Counted from the stretch's first letter, positions 26,119 through 35,898 are shown. The stretch is 64,000 nucleotides of DNA from Microbacterium sp. Root61 (GCF_001427525.1 NZ_LMGU01000001.1:1955788-2019787), one strand, 5' to 3'. Numbers and translations: made by a program. Notes: generated from the letters alone by a model not told the origin.

Positions 26119-27008
26119 CGGGCGGGCCCGCGCAGTTCGAGCGTGCAGCACTTGATGCCGCCACCGCCGAGCAGGAGCTCGGACAGGTCGATGAGGATCG
26201 GGTTGTAACCGCGCTCGCGCAGCTGGACCTCGAAGCCCTTGGCACGCGGGGAGATGATGACGTTGTAGCCGTCGCTCGCGGAGTTCAGCCCGAACACCGA
26301 CCCGTCCTCATCCGACACGCGGATCGCCTCGGGGTAGCGCTCGGCGAGGATCGCCTGGCTCGCCTCGTCGAACGCCGACGGGAGGTAGGCGATGTTCGCG
26401 TGCTCGGGGCCGCCGTGCTCCACGCCCTGCACCGGGTCGAGCACCGCGATCGCGGTGTCGAGGTGGTAGAAGCGCGGGTCCACGAGGGTCAGCGAGACGA
26501 CCTCGCGACCGAACACCTCGCCGATCTCGCGGTGGCTGTCGCCCGTGGAGCGGAAGCCGGTGCCGGCCAGGATCGCGTCGCCGACGAGGAGGAAGTCGCC
26601 TTCGCCCTCGTTGACCTCGACGGGCTCGCGCACGTCGTAGCCGCGGTCGCGGAACCAGTCCATGAACGCCGGGCCTTCGGGGCCGCGCTCGCGGAAGCGG
26701 AACTTCGCGCCGTACGCGATGCCGTCGATGAGGAACCCGCCGTTGGCCGTGTAGACCATGTCGGGCAGGCCGGCGATCGGGTCGATGAGCTCGACCTCGT
26801 GGCCGAGCTTCAGGTACATGTCGTACAGCGTCTGCCACTGCGCGACGGCCACGGCGGTGTCGGTCGGGTTGGCGGGCTGCATCCACGGGTTGATCGTGTA
26901 GCTGACCGTGAAGTGCTCCGGTCGGCACATCAGGTACTTCCGGTGCTGGGCGGTGCGGGCCGGCGCCTGGGCGGGGGACACGGCTTCGGCGGTGTTGTGC
27001 GTCGTCAT
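26115..27008 (-). CDS. ddaH: Dimethylargininase-type guanidine hydrolase
   Basis: 297 residues of the amidinotransferase/DDAH superfamily. Catalytic His182 is in PRFYHLDTA and catalytic Cys287 in GGGGIKCCTLEL; the N-terminal DMVYTANGG block supplies substrate contacts. Good GAGGAG ribosome site. Members hydrolyse N-methylated arginines to citrulline plus methylamine, but close relatives (arginine dihydrolases) convert arginine to ornithine. Coupling to rocD argues for a path ending in ornithine, so the precise substrate needs care. Confidence 0.8.
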   Translation of the reverse strand: MTTHNTAEAVSPAQAPARTAQHRKYLMCRPEHFTVSYTINPWMQPANPTDTAVAVAQWQTLYDMYLKLGHEVELIDPIAGLPDMVYTANGGFLIDGIAYGAKFRFRERGPEGPAFMDWFRDRGYDVREPVEVNEGEGDFLLVGDAILAGTGFRSTGDSHREIGEVFGREVVSLTLVDPRFYHLDTAIAVLDPVQGVEHGGPEHANIAYLPSAFDEASQAILAERYPEAIRVSDEDGSVFGLNSASDGYNVIISPRAKGFEVQLRERGYNPILIDLSELLLGGGGIKCCTLELRGPAR

Positions 27009-27238
27009 CGAATGCTCCTCGAGATAGAGGCGGCGGCGGACGCTGTCCTAGGGGCCCGCCGGCCCTTCACCGCGCTCGCAGAGGAGCGTTGAAGGGAGGC
27101 GACACGGGCACGCCGCATTCAGTATCTCACGAGCCCCCACACCGGGTGAGGAATTCTTCGACGGTCGGGATGCCGCGTCGAGTCTCGTCGCCCCGATCCG
27201 CGAGCGAACGCGGCGAGCCGAAACGCCGAGCGCACCGT

Positions 27239-28258
27239 CTACCCGCTGACCAGAACCTTGCCCGAGGCGTGGCCGGCATCGACGTGCGCGAGCGCGGCGC
27301 CCGCCTCCGCGAACGGATACGTTCGCTCGATGACCGGGGTGATCCGATGCTCGGCGGCCCGCACGAGAAGCTCGGCAAGCACGTCGGGGCGGAAGGTCGC
27401 CGCCAATGGGCGCACCGGCCGTTTCGACCCGATCGACCGCAGCATGGCCGCGATCAGCCGCGGGATCGGACCGAGCAGTCGGCCGCCCTCCCCCGCCACG
27501 AGCACGACGGATCCCCCGTCGCGCACGAGCCGCTGCAGCACGCGCAGCGGCGCCGTGCCGGCGATGTCGATGACGACGTCGAACGAGCCCGCCGGCAGCT
27601 CGGCCGACCCGGGCTGGACGCGGCGGTAGTCGAACGTGCGCTCCGCACCCAGACCCTCGACCATCGCGCGGTTGCGCTCTCCGCACGACGCCCACACGGT
27701 CGCGCTGCGGTCGACGGCGAGCTGCACCACGAAAGTTCCGACGCCGCCCGATGCCCCGATGACCAGGATGCGCTGACCGGATGCCGCGCCCCCGCGTTCC
27801 AGGGCCAGCCATGCCGTGCCGCCGGCGACCGGCAGCGCCGCGGCTGTCGCGGGGTCCACCGCAGCGGGCCGGTGCACGAGTCGGGCCACCGGAGCCAGCG
27901 CGTACTCCGCAAGTCCGCCGCCGGGGAGCTCACCGACGACCTCGTCGCCGGGCGCGAACTCGGTCACCCCAGCGCCGATGCGCACGACGGTCGCCGCGAC
28001 GTCCATCCCCCGGACGCCCTGCTTCGGACGCCGCAGACCGAACGCCATGCGCAGCAGCAGCGGCTCACCACGCATGACGCGCACGTCGCCGGAGTTCAGC
28101 GACACGGCCCGCACACGCACCAGCACCTCACCACGACCGGGCGAGGGCACCTCGCCACGCGTCAGGGTGACGGCATCCGCGTGTCCGTACTCGGTCTGCC
28201 GCCACTCGGCCATCGTGTCGGTCGGCAGTGCGGTCGGGCGTGCAGAAGAGCTGTCCAT
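27239..28258 (-). CDS. NAD(P)-dependent quinone reductase-like alcohol dehydrogenase
   Basis: 339 residues of the medium-chain dehydrogenase family without zinc ligands: it has the quinone oxidoreductase pattern AVSLNSGDVRVMRG, the GASGGVGTFVVQLAV nucleotide motif, and no CxxC structural lobe. Likely reduces quinones or enones with NADPH. The ATG is 1 nt from the XRE regulator stop, and the GGAGGAA site lies in the end of that gene, so the two are coupled. Confidence 0.8.
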   Translation of the reverse strand: MDSSSARPTALPTDTMAEWRQTEYGHADAVTLTRGEVPSPGRGEVLVRVRAVSLNSGDVRVMRGEPLLLRMAFGLRRPKQGVRGMDVAATVVRIGAGVTEFAPGDEVVGELPGGGLAEYALAPVARLVHRPAAVDPATAAALPVAGGTAWLALERGGAASGQRILVIGASGGVGTFVVQLAVDRSATVWASCGERNRAMVEGLGAERTFDYRRVQPGSAELPAGSFDVVIDIAGTAPLRVLQRLVRDGGSVVLVAGEGGRLLGPIPRLIAAMLRSIGSKRPVRPLAATFRPDVLAELLVRAAEHRITPVIERTYPFAEAGAALAHVDAGHASGKVLVSG

Positions 28259-28259
28259 G

Positions 28260-28475
28260 TCATTCCTCCGGGTACTGGAAGAGGTCGTCGAGTCCGACGG
28301 CGAAGACGCGCGAGATCTGGAAGGCCAGTTCGAGCGTCGGGGAGTATCTGCCCTGCTCGATCGCGATCAGGGTCTGGCGAGTGACGCCGATCCGGCTCGC
28401 GAGGTCGGCCTGGGTCAGGCCCGCCGTCTCGCGCAGGGCGCGGATGGAGTTCGTCACCTTCGTGGGCTTGACCAT
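28260..28475 (-). CDS. XRE-family transcriptional regulator
   Basis: 71 residues, a single helix-turn-helix: LRETAGLTQADLASRIGVTRQTLIAIEQG is the DNA-binding core, followed by YSPTLELAFQISRVFAVGLDDLF. Small regulators of this kind often autoregulate. The start overlaps the membrane-protein stop by 1 nt (TGATG). The paired palindromes at 28923 and 28968 are its likely operators. Confidence 0.85.
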   Translation of the reverse strand: MVKPTKVTNSIRALRETAGLTQADLASRIGVTRQTLIAIEQGRYSPTLELAFQISRVFAVGLDDLFQYPEE

Positions 28476-28909
28476 CAGGCCATCCCTCGGCGGTAGGCGA
28501 TGACCTGCGCGACCCCGCCGATGAAGGCGGACAGCGCGAAGCCGAAGAACATGGTGTTGGCGATCCAGAACCAGTCGGCCTCGAACGCGCACAGCACGAT
28601 CACGCCCAGGCCGGCGATGACCATGAAGGCCTGTCCGACCCGGCCGCCCATGTGGGCGATGTCGCGGTCGCGGATGTCGGACTTGCCGACGCCGTCGGGG
28701 TCCCGCATCCCGGCGATCATTCCCCACAGGATGCTGAGCACGATGCTCGCCACGATGCTCGCGCCGATCGTCCACGCCATGATGGGCCACCACTCGACGT
28801 CGGTCACCGGCCCGCCGCCCGCCTGCTGGAGGACGATGATCACGTAGACCGTCATGGCGATGACGGTGACGATGAGCCCCGCCCAGGTGTTGCGCTCCTC
28901 GTAGACCAT
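28475..28909 (-). CDS. Small four-helix membrane protein
   Basis: 144 residues with four clear hydrophobic segments (about 10-28, 43-65, 93-108, 113-135); AGGAGGG ribosome site. No known family. It begins the operon with the XRE regulator and the quinone reductase-like gene, divergent from the MFS exporter. Such membrane protein plus XRE pairs recur in actinobacteria; a sensing role is possible. Confidence 0.75.
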   Translation of the reverse strand: MVYEERNTWAGLIVTVIAMTVYVIIVLQQAGGGPVTDVEWWPIMAWTIGASIVASIVLSILWGMIAGMRDPDGVGKSDIRDRDIAHMGGRVGQAFMVIAGLGVIVLCAFEADWFWIANTMFFGFALSAFIGGVAQVIAYRRGMA

Positions 28910-28922
28910 GACGCCCTCCTGA

Positions 28923-28940
28923 TGTAAAGAATTACTTACA
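28923..28940. promoter_or_regulatory. XRE operator-like palindrome, left copy
   Basis: TGTAAAGAATTACTTACA: arms TGTAA/TTACA around an AATT centre, 13 bp upstream of the membrane-protein start. With the 28968 copy it forms a 13-bp perfect inverted repeat (GATGTAAAGAATT ... AATTCTTTACATC). Confidence 0.6.
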
Positions 28941-28967
28941 CCGAGAGTAGAACCCCCACTGACGATC

Positions 28968-28985
28968 TGTCAAGAATTCTTTACA
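28968..28985. promoter_or_regulatory. XRE operator-like palindrome, right copy
   Basis: TGTCAAGAATTCTTTACA, a near-perfect palindrome on an AAGAATTCTT centre. Centre-to-centre spacing to the left copy is 45 bp, about four helical turns, fitting two dimers on one face of the DNA. AT-rich sequence stands out in this genome. Confidence 0.6.
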
Positions 28986-29132
28986 TCGCGGATCGGCGCC
29001 ATCGTCGAGCGAAGAATCACTCGACGAGCGATGCGCGCTCACGGCCCCGACCGGAGGCAGACGGTTCTAGCATTGTTCGAGCCGGACGGATCCTCTCCGC
29101 CGACGCGTGGACTTCTCGAAACGAGGACCCCG

Positions 29133-31187
29133 ATGGCAAGCGTCGCAACAACCACTGGTCCGCAGCGGTCAGACACGAGTCCGGTGATGACCCACCGGAT
29201 GATCCTCTTCGTGATCTTCGGCCTGATGGCGGGGATGTTCCTGTCCGCCCTGGACCAGACGGTCGTGGGAACCGCCATCCGTACCATCGGCGATGATCTG
29301 CACGGTCTCAGCCAGCAGGCGTGGGTCACCACGGCCTACCTGATCGTCTCGACGATCTCGACCCCCATCTACGGGAAGCTCTCCGACATCTACGGCCGCC
29401 GGCCGCTGTTCATCTTCGCGATCGTCGTCTTCATCATCGGGTCGATCCTCGCGAGCTTCTCCACCTCCATGATCCAACTCGCCGCATTCCGCGCCATCCA
29501 GGGGCTGGGCGCGGGCGGCCTGATGTCGATGCCGCTCGCGATCATGGGCGACATCCTCGCGCCGCGCGAGCGGGCGAAATACCAGGGGTACTTCCTGGCC
29601 GTGTTCGGCATCTCCAGCGTCATCGGACCGCTCGTGGGCGGGCTGTTCGCGGGCGCCGACGAGATCCTCGGGATCGCCGGCTGGCGATGGGTCTTCCTCA
29701 TCAACGTGCCGATCGGCCTGGCCGCTCTGGCCATCGTGCTGCGCTTCCTGCACATTCCACGACACCCGCGACACTCCGTGCGCATCGACTGGTGGGGTGC
29801 GGCCACCGTCATCCTGGCGCTGGTGCCCCTCCTGCTGGTCGCCGAGCAAGGACGCGAATGGGGCTGGGATTCGCCGATCGCGATCGCCTGCTACATCGTC
29901 GGCGGCATCGGCATCATCGCCTTCATCGTCTCCGAGATGCTGATGAAGGACGACGCGCTGATCCCGCTCAAGCTCTTCCGCTCCCCCACCTTCTCGATGG
30001 CGACGGTCATCGGCGTGCTCGTCGGGTTCGGCATGTTCGGAGCGATGCTGACGCTGCCCCTCTACCTGCAGCTGGTGCTCGGCTCCACCCCGACGCAGAG
30101 CGGCCTGCAGCTGCTGCCGATGATCCTCGGGCTGATGATCGCCTCCATCGCGAGCGGGCAGCTCATCGCGCGAACCGGCCGGTATCGGATGTTCCCGATC
30201 CTGGGCACCCTGCTCATGACCGCCGGGTTCTTCTGGCTGACATTCCTGCAGTACGACCGGTCGTACTGGTTCATCGCCGGGGCGATGCTGCTGATCGGGC
30301 TCGGTCTCGGTCAGCTCATGCAGACGCTCACCATCGCGAGCCAGAACTCGGTCGGGCTGCGCGACATGGGTGTCGCGACCAGCTCGTCCACCTTCTTCCG
30401 GCAGATCGGCGGGACACTCGGCACGGCGGTGCTGCTCTCGTTGATGTTCACGGTGCTGCCGGCGAACGTGCAGGTCGCGTTCGACGACACGAGCACGCTC
30501 ACGCAGTCGCTGGACGCGGCGCTGGATCCGGCGGTGGCGTCGGCACCGCAGAACGAGGCGATCATGCAGCAGATCTATGCGCCCATCGTCGCGAAGCTGA
30601 CCTCCGCCACGACGACGAAGATCGAGGACGGCCTGACCCAGGCGACGGACGCCGCGACCAAGGCCGTCGCGGACAAGGTCGCAGCCGGGGAGATCCCGGC
30701 CGGTGCGCAGGCGGAGGCGACGGCGGCGGCCGTCGCGCAGGCCCGCGCCGCGGCATCCGCTCAGATCGAGAAGGAGATCCCGGTCGCCCAGATCGACGCC
30801 GACGGCTCGGTGACGCTGGACTTCTCGGATGCGGCCGCACGCGAGTCCTACGTGGCGTCGATCGCCCCCGTCCTGGAGGACCAGTTCGCCTCCGGCGGCG
30901 GCACCACGATGAACGGAGACGCACTGAACGACACCTCGTTCCTGACCGGTGCGGATCCACGATTGAGCAAGCCGTTCCTGGTCGCGTTCAACGCCTCATC
31001 GGTGCAGGTGTATCGCGTGGCCATGTGGGTGCTGTTGGTGGCGTTCATCCTGTCGCTGTTCTTCAGGACGCCGCCGCTGCGTGCGAAGTCGGCACTTCAG
31101 GAGGCCGCGGATGAAGCCTCTGCCGAGGAGGAGGAGATGCGCGCCCGGCGAGCGAGCGACGACACCGGCGCCTTCGTGGCGCCATAG
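29133..31187 (+). CDS. DHA2-family MFS exporter
   Basis: 684 residues from the ATG with GAGG 6 nt before it; a longer frame starting at 29031 has no ribosome site. The fourteen-helix DHA2 layout is clear, with motif C-like GxxxGPLVGG and the drug/H+ antiporter motif 'DIYGRRPLF'. A large extracytoplasmic insert (about residues 442-624, Ala-rich and helical) sits before the final helix. It probably exports drugs or other amphiphiles. The operators at 28923 and 28968 lie between it and the XRE regulator, so repression is likely. Confidence 0.88.
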   Translation: MASVATTTGPQRSDTSPVMTHRMILFVIFGLMAGMFLSALDQTVVGTAIRTIGDDLHGLSQQAWVTTAYLIVSTISTPIYGKLSDIYGRRPLFIFAIVVFIIGSILASFSTSMIQLAAFRAIQGLGAGGLMSMPLAIMGDILAPRERAKYQGYFLAVFGISSVIGPLVGGLFAGADEILGIAGWRWVFLINVPIGLAALAIVLRFLHIPRHPRHSVRIDWWGAATVILALVPLLLVAEQGREWGWDSPIAIACYIVGGIGIIAFIVSEMLMKDDALIPLKLFRSPTFSMATVIGVLVGFGMFGAMLTLPLYLQLVLGSTPTQSGLQLLPMILGLMIASIASGQLIARTGRYRMFPILGTLLMTAGFFWLTFLQYDRSYWFIAGAMLLIGLGLGQLMQTLTIASQNSVGLRDMGVATSSSTFFRQIGGTLGTAVLLSLMFTVLPANVQVAFDDTSTLTQSLDAALDPAVASAPQNEAIMQQIYAPIVAKLTSATTTKIEDGLTQATDAATKAVADKVAAGEIPAGAQAEATAAAVAQARAAASAQIEKEIPVAQIDADGSVTLDFSDAAARESYVASIAPVLEDQFASGGGTTMNGDALNDTSFLTGADPRLSKPFLVAFNASSVQVYRVAMWVLLVAFILSLFFRTPPLRAKSALQEAADEASAEEEEMRARRASDDTGAFVAP

Positions 31188-31278
31188 CAGGCCTCCTCCG
31201 TCGGGCACTCCGGCGCCATTCGGCTTAGGATGCTTCGACCGTCAATGCCGACGGCCCCACAGCACCCCCGGAGTTCTC

Positions 31279-32124
31279 ATGCGCAAGCGCTGGATCGCGC
31301 TCATCGTCGTCGCGTCCGTCTTGATCGTCGCCCTCGTCGGCGTCTACTGGGCCGGACGCAGCCTCTTCCACATGCCCACCGCACGGGGCGTCGACTCCGT
31401 CGTGGGCGAGATCGGCGGCGAGCGGGTGCTCGGCGTCTTCGCCCACCCGGATGACGAGCAGACCGTCAACGGACTGTTCTGGCGCGCGAAGGACCGGGAT
31501 GGCGCCTACACCGCGATGATCACGGCAACGCAGGGCGAGGCCGGACACCAGGTGCCCGTCGTCGCCCGCCAAGAGGACCTCGGCATGGTCCGCAAGGCGG
31601 AAGCCCTGAAGAACAGCTTCAACCTGGGCGTCGATGAGCACGAGGTCTGGGACTACCCGGACGGCGGCGTCCCTCAGGTCGACGAGCAGGAGCTCGTGGA
31701 CCGCCTGGTCGCATCGATGAAGCGGATCAAGCCCGACGTCGTCGTCGGGTTCTGGCCGGCCAGCGGCGCCACCGGCCACAAGGACCACATGGAGATGGGT
31801 CGCGTCACCGAGCTCGCCATCGCACAGCTGCAGGAGGAGGGCGGCTCGTACGCCGGCCCCGACCACCTCGTCTACACGATCAGCCCGACCACGGCGCTGG
31901 GCATGTTCGGCGGCGAGCAGGGACAGATCGTCGTCAAGAACCAGCCCGACCCCGAGTACGCCATGTCGGCCGAGACCGGCAAGAAGCACGAGGGCTGGGC
32001 GATCCACGCCTCACAGGCCGACTACCTGCAGTCCGCGTACTACCTGCCCGCCTGGCTCGTCTATCTCCTGTGGGACCAGGAGTTCTATCACGTGCGCGAT
32101 CTGGCCGAAGATCCGATCAGCTGA
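31279..32124 (+). CDS. PIG-L family deacetylase with N-terminal anchor
   Basis: 281 residues. One N-terminal membrane segment (RKRWIALIVVASVLIVALVG) precedes the LmbE/PIG-L domain: GVFAHPDDEQTVNG provides the first zinc ligands (AHPDDE) and ATGHKDHMEMG the third (GHxDH). Such enzymes remove acetyl groups from N-acetylglucosamine-type substrates; the membrane anchor puts the active site outside the cytoplasm, so it is not a mycothiol enzyme by this arrangement. Good GGAG site. Confidence 0.83.
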   Translation: MRKRWIALIVVASVLIVALVGVYWAGRSLFHMPTARGVDSVVGEIGGERVLGVFAHPDDEQTVNGLFWRAKDRDGAYTAMITATQGEAGHQVPVVARQEDLGMVRKAEALKNSFNLGVDEHEVWDYPDGGVPQVDEQELVDRLVASMKRIKPDVVVGFWPASGATGHKDHMEMGRVTELAIAQLQEEGGSYAGPDHLVYTISPTTALGMFGGEQGQIVVKNQPDPEYAMSAETGKKHEGWAIHASQADYLQSAYYLPAWLVYLLWDQEFYHVRDLAEDPIS

Positions 32125-32147
32125 CGGATGCCGCGGCCTTCGCCTCG

Positions 32148-35100
32148 CTAGATCACTGTCTCCGACCACTTGTCGGGGTTGCCGAAGCGGTGCGCGGTGA
32201 TCGTGATCGACTGCTCGTGCAGGAACGGCAGCAGCTCGAGCCGACCCGCCGTGGTGACCTCGTTCGCGTAGACGGCGAGATCCGGGTCGCCCCCGACGGC
32301 GACGGCGAGCGCGGCATGCAGCGCCTGCACCGACTCCGGCTGACCGACGAGTCGCACGCGCGGCACCCGCGGCGCGGGGGGATCATCCGCCGCCGCGGCG
32401 ATGATGTCCGGCTCCGCATCGGTGATGCGCTCCAGCCACTGGTCGTCGTTCTCGACGTAGACAGCGACGCCCTGCTCGCTGAGGGTCCGGCGCACGGCGG
32501 CCGGGAGACCGACGGGGGCGCTCACCGTGATCGCCGACCCGGCGCGGATCCCGGCGACGATGACGCGCAGCAGGGACTGCCACGAGGCATCCCCGGTCGC
32601 GCGTATGGCCACCGGCACCGAGCGGTAGCGGAACAGGTTGCGCTCGACCTCGAGGTGCGAGACATCCTTCACCTGACCGAACTCGCGGTCCCACACGATC
32701 GCGTCGGCGAGCGCGCCGCGGCGCAGCCACTCGAACGCGTCGTAGTCCAGCGACGGCTGGGCCGCCTCGATGACGGACGTGATGCGCGAGTCGAGTCCGC
32801 GCAGATGCAGGGTCGCGGATGCCGCGGCCCCCGCAGACGCCCGCCACGAGCCGAGGCCCACGAGGTAGTTCGGGCCGCCGGCCTTGGTACCGGGCCCGAC
32901 GGATGAGCGCTTCCAGCCGCCGAACGGTTGCCGCTGCACGATCGCGCCGGTGATGCCGCGGTTCACGTAGAGGTTGCCGGCCTGCACGCGGTCGAGCCAG
33001 TGTGCGAGGTCGTCGGGGTTCTGCGTGTAGAGCCCCGCCGTGAGTCCGTAGGCGACGGCGTTCTGCAGCTCGATCGCGTGGCTGAGCGAGGTCGCATGCA
33101 TCACGCCGAGCACGGGGCCGAAGAACTCCTCCTGGTGGAAGCGCGATCCGGGCAGCACGCCGGTGCGGATGCCGGGGCTCCAGAAGCGCCCCTCGAACTC
33201 GGGCGAGATATCCAGCGGTCGCGGCTCCACGAGCCAGCGCTCGTCGTCCTCGAGTGTGGTCAGCGCCCACCGAAGCTTGCCGTGCGGCGGCTCGATGACA
33301 GGACCGACCTCGGCCACCGGATCGCTCGGCGGCCCCACTCGCAATGAGGTCGCGGCATCCACCAGCTGACGGGCGAAACGCTTGGACCGCCCGACCGGAC
33401 CGACCAGGATCGCGAGCGACGCCGCCGAGCACTTCTGCCCGGCGTGACCGAACGCACTCTTGATGAGATCGGATGCCGCCAGGTCGAGGTCGGCCGAGGG
33501 CATTACGATCATGGCGTTCTTGCCGCTGGTCTCGGCCAGGAGCGGCAGGTCGGGGCGCCACGAGCGGAACAGCGCCGCGGTCTCCCAGGCGCCGGTGAGG
33601 ATGACCCGGTCCACGGCGGGATGCGAGATGAGGTGCTTGCCGAGTCCGCCTTCATCGATGTCGACGAGCGCGAGCACGTCGCGGGGTACACCCGCGTCCC
33701 AGAGCGCCTCGGCGACGACCGCGGCACACCGGCGCGCCTGCGGTGCGGGCTTGAACACGACGCCCGACCCGGCGGCGAGCGCGGCCAGGACCCCGCCCGC
33801 CGGGATGGCGAGCGGGAAGTTCCACGGCGGGGTCACGACCGTGACACGGGCCGGCACGAACACCGCTCCGCTGACACGGTCGAGCTCCCGCGCGGTGGCG
33901 GCGTAGTAGTTGGCGAAGTCGATGGCCTCGCTGACCTCGACGTCGGCCTCGGCGAAGACCTTGCCGGTCTCGCTGGCGGCCACCTCGATGAGCTCGCCGC
34001 GGCGGGCTTCCAGGGCGCGCGCTGCGGCTTGCAAGACGAGTGCGCGATCGGCCGCGGGCTTGGCGCCCCAGCGGGCCGCGGCATCCGTCACGCGGGCGAG
34101 GACCTGCTCCAGGGTCGCGACATCCTGCACCCGTGCCGCGGCGATCGTGGCGTCGCCCGCCGTGGAGGTCTCGATGCGCGAGACGATCGCACGCGCCCAG
34201 TCTCGGTTGGCCGGCAGCGACGGGTCGGAGTCGGCGACGTTGCGGAAGCCCGGCGCACCCAGCGCGCGGGAGGCGGATTCGCGGGGCGCGAAGACGGCGG
34301 TCTCGACGAACGCCTCTCCGCCGAACAGCAAGGACTCGACCTCCGGCTCGAGAGCCGCGGTGTCGGTGCCCTCGACCGCGGCGGAGCGCGCGATGCCGAT
34401 CACGGCCTGGGTGAGGCCCGCATCGGGTTCGGCGGGGGCCGCACGGCGCAGGCGCTGATCGGCGGTCGCGCCGTCGGCGGTCCCGGTCCGGTCCTGCGCG
34501 CGGCGCGGTCCGCTCGGCAACGAGGCATCCTGGGCACGCTTCATCGATGCGAGGAAGCGATCCCGCTCGCGATCGAACATGGCCGGGTCTTCGGCGATGT
34601 CGAAGGCGGCGGAGAGGAAGTTGTCGCTGGACGCATTCTCCTCGAGGCGTCGCACGAGGTAGCTGATCGCGACGTCGAACTCGTCCGGACGGACGACCGG
34701 CACGTACAGCAGCACATGACCGACCTCGCGAGTGACGGCGTCGACCTGCCCCTGCGCCATACCCAGGAGCATCTCGAACTCGATGTCGGCGCGGACGCCG
34801 CGCTCGCCCGCCAGCAGCCAGGCGTAGGCGATGTCGAACAGGTTGTGGCCGGCGATGCCGAGCCGCACCGCGGCGGAGTTCTGCGGCTGCAGCGCGAAGT
34901 CGAGGCAGCGGAGATAGTTCGCGTCGGAATCGACCTTGGCGTCGAAGGTGGCGAGCTCCCAGCCGTGCATGACGGCATCCACCCGCTCCATCGCGAGGTT
35001 CGCGCCCTTCACGAGGCGCACCTTGATGCGGGCGCCGCCACCGGCGACGCGCTGGCGCGCCCACGCGGTGAGTTCGCGCAGCGCCGGGAGTGCGTCCGGC

Positions 35101-35891
35101 AGATAGGCCTGCAGGACGATGCCGGCCTCGAGGTTCTGCAGCCGGGAGTCTTCGAGGATGCGCGTGAACACCGCGATCGTCAGATCGAGGTCGCGGTACT
35201 CCTCCATGTCGAGATTGATGAAGGTGCCGTTCGCGGCGGCGGTCACGTACAGCGGCAGGAGGCGCTCGACCACCTTGTCGACGACTTCGTCGAACGCCCA
35301 CATCGATATGTGGCTGGCGATGGCCGAGACCTTCACCGAGACGTAGTCGACGTCGGGGCGGTGGATCAGTTCGTGGATGCCGTCGAGCCGACGCAGCGCC
35401 TCCGTCTCGCCCAGCACGGCTTCGCCGAGCAGGTTGAGGTTCAGCCGTGCGCCGCCTTCGCGGATCTTCGCGAGTGCCGGACCGAGCTTGTCGGGGCGGG
35501 CGTCCACGACCAGGTGTCCGACCATCTCGCGCAGCACGCGTCGCGCGATCGGCACCACCGGCGACGGCAGCACCGGCGCCATCATCCCGCCGATCTGCAC
35601 CGCACCGCGGAGGTACCAGGGCAGGAACCCGGGCACGAGGGGGGCGACCCGTTGGAGATTGGATGCCGCGGCCGAGAGGCTCTCGGGGCGCATCACGCCG
35701 TCCACGAAACCGATCGTGAACGGCAGTCCGTTGGGGTCTTTCAGCACGCCGGCGAGTCGCTCGGCTGCGGGGTCCACGTCGACCTCTGCGCTCTGTGTGG
35801 TCCACTTCTGCGCAAGCACCACCGCACGTGCGGCGAGATCGTCGCCCTCGGCGGTGAGGTCGGTGTTCCCCGGGGAAGGGTTGGTCACCAT
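32148..35891 (-). CDS. putA: Bifunctional proline dehydrogenase / P5C dehydrogenase
   Basis: 1247 residues. The N-terminal part is a proline dehydrogenase barrel (LVKGANLAMERVDA and the 'DVDYVSVKVSAIASH' region). The C-terminal part is an aldehyde dehydrogenase: NAD-binding, catalytic Glu in LAETSGKNAMIV and catalytic Cys in FGHAGQKCSAASLA. It oxidises proline to glutamate via P5C; P5C also arises from ornithine by RocD encoded near 25 kb. Leaderless start, TAGGCT 7 nt before the ATG. A longer frame upstream is out of the family and overlaps the divergent gene. Confidence 0.92.
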   Translation of the reverse strand: MVTNPSPGNTDLTAEGDDLAARAVVLAQKWTTQSAEVDVDPAAERLAGVLKDPNGLPFTIGFVDGVMRPESLSAAASNLQRVAPLVPGFLPWYLRGAVQIGGMMAPVLPSPVVPIARRVLREMVGHLVVDARPDKLGPALAKIREGGARLNLNLLGEAVLGETEALRRLDGIHELIHRPDVDYVSVKVSAIASHISMWAFDEVVDKVVERLLPLYVTAAANGTFINLDMEEYRDLDLTIAVFTRILEDSRLQNLEAGIVLQAYLPDALPALRELTAWARQRVAGGGARIKVRLVKGANLAMERVDAVMHGWELATFDAKVDSDANYLRCLDFALQPQNSAAVRLGIAGHNLFDIAYAWLLAGERGVRADIEFEMLLGMAQGQVDAVTREVGHVLLYVPVVRPDEFDVAISYLVRRLEENASSDNFLSAAFDIAEDPAMFDRERDRFLASMKRAQDASLPSGPRRAQDRTGTADGATADQRLRRAAPAEPDAGLTQAVIGIARSAAVEGTDTAALEPEVESLLFGGEAFVETAVFAPRESASRALGAPGFRNVADSDPSLPANRDWARAIVSRIETSTAGDATIAAARVQDVATLEQVLARVTDAAARWGAKPAADRALVLQAAARALEARRGELIEVAASETGKVFAEADVEVSEAIDFANYYAATARELDRVSGAVFVPARVTVVTPPWNFPLAIPAGGVLAALAAGSGVVFKPAPQARRCAAVVAEALWDAGVPRDVLALVDIDEGGLGKHLISHPAVDRVILTGAWETAALFRSWRPDLPLLAETSGKNAMIVMPSADLDLAASDLIKSAFGHAGQKCSAASLAILVGPVGRSKRFARQLVDAATSLRVGPPSDPVAEVGPVIEPPHGKLRWALTTLEDDERWLVEPRPLDISPEFEGRFWSPGIRTGVLPGSRFHQEEFFGPVLGVMHATSLSHAIELQNAVAYGLTAGLYTQNPDDLAHWLDRVQAGNLYVNRGITGAIVQRQPFGGWKRSSVGPGTKAGGPNYLVGLGSWRASAGAAASATLHLRGLDSRITSVIEAAQPSLDYDAFEWLRRGALADAIVWDREFGQVKDVSHLEVERNLFRYRSVPVAIRATGDASWQSLLRVIVAGIRAGSAITVSAPVGLPAAVRRTLSEQGVAVYVENDDQWLERITDAEPDIIAAAADDPPAPRVPRVRLVGQPESVQALHAALAVAVGGDPDLAVYANEVTTAGRLELLPFLHEQSITITAHRFGNPDKWSETVI

Positions 35892-35898
35892 GGCATCC

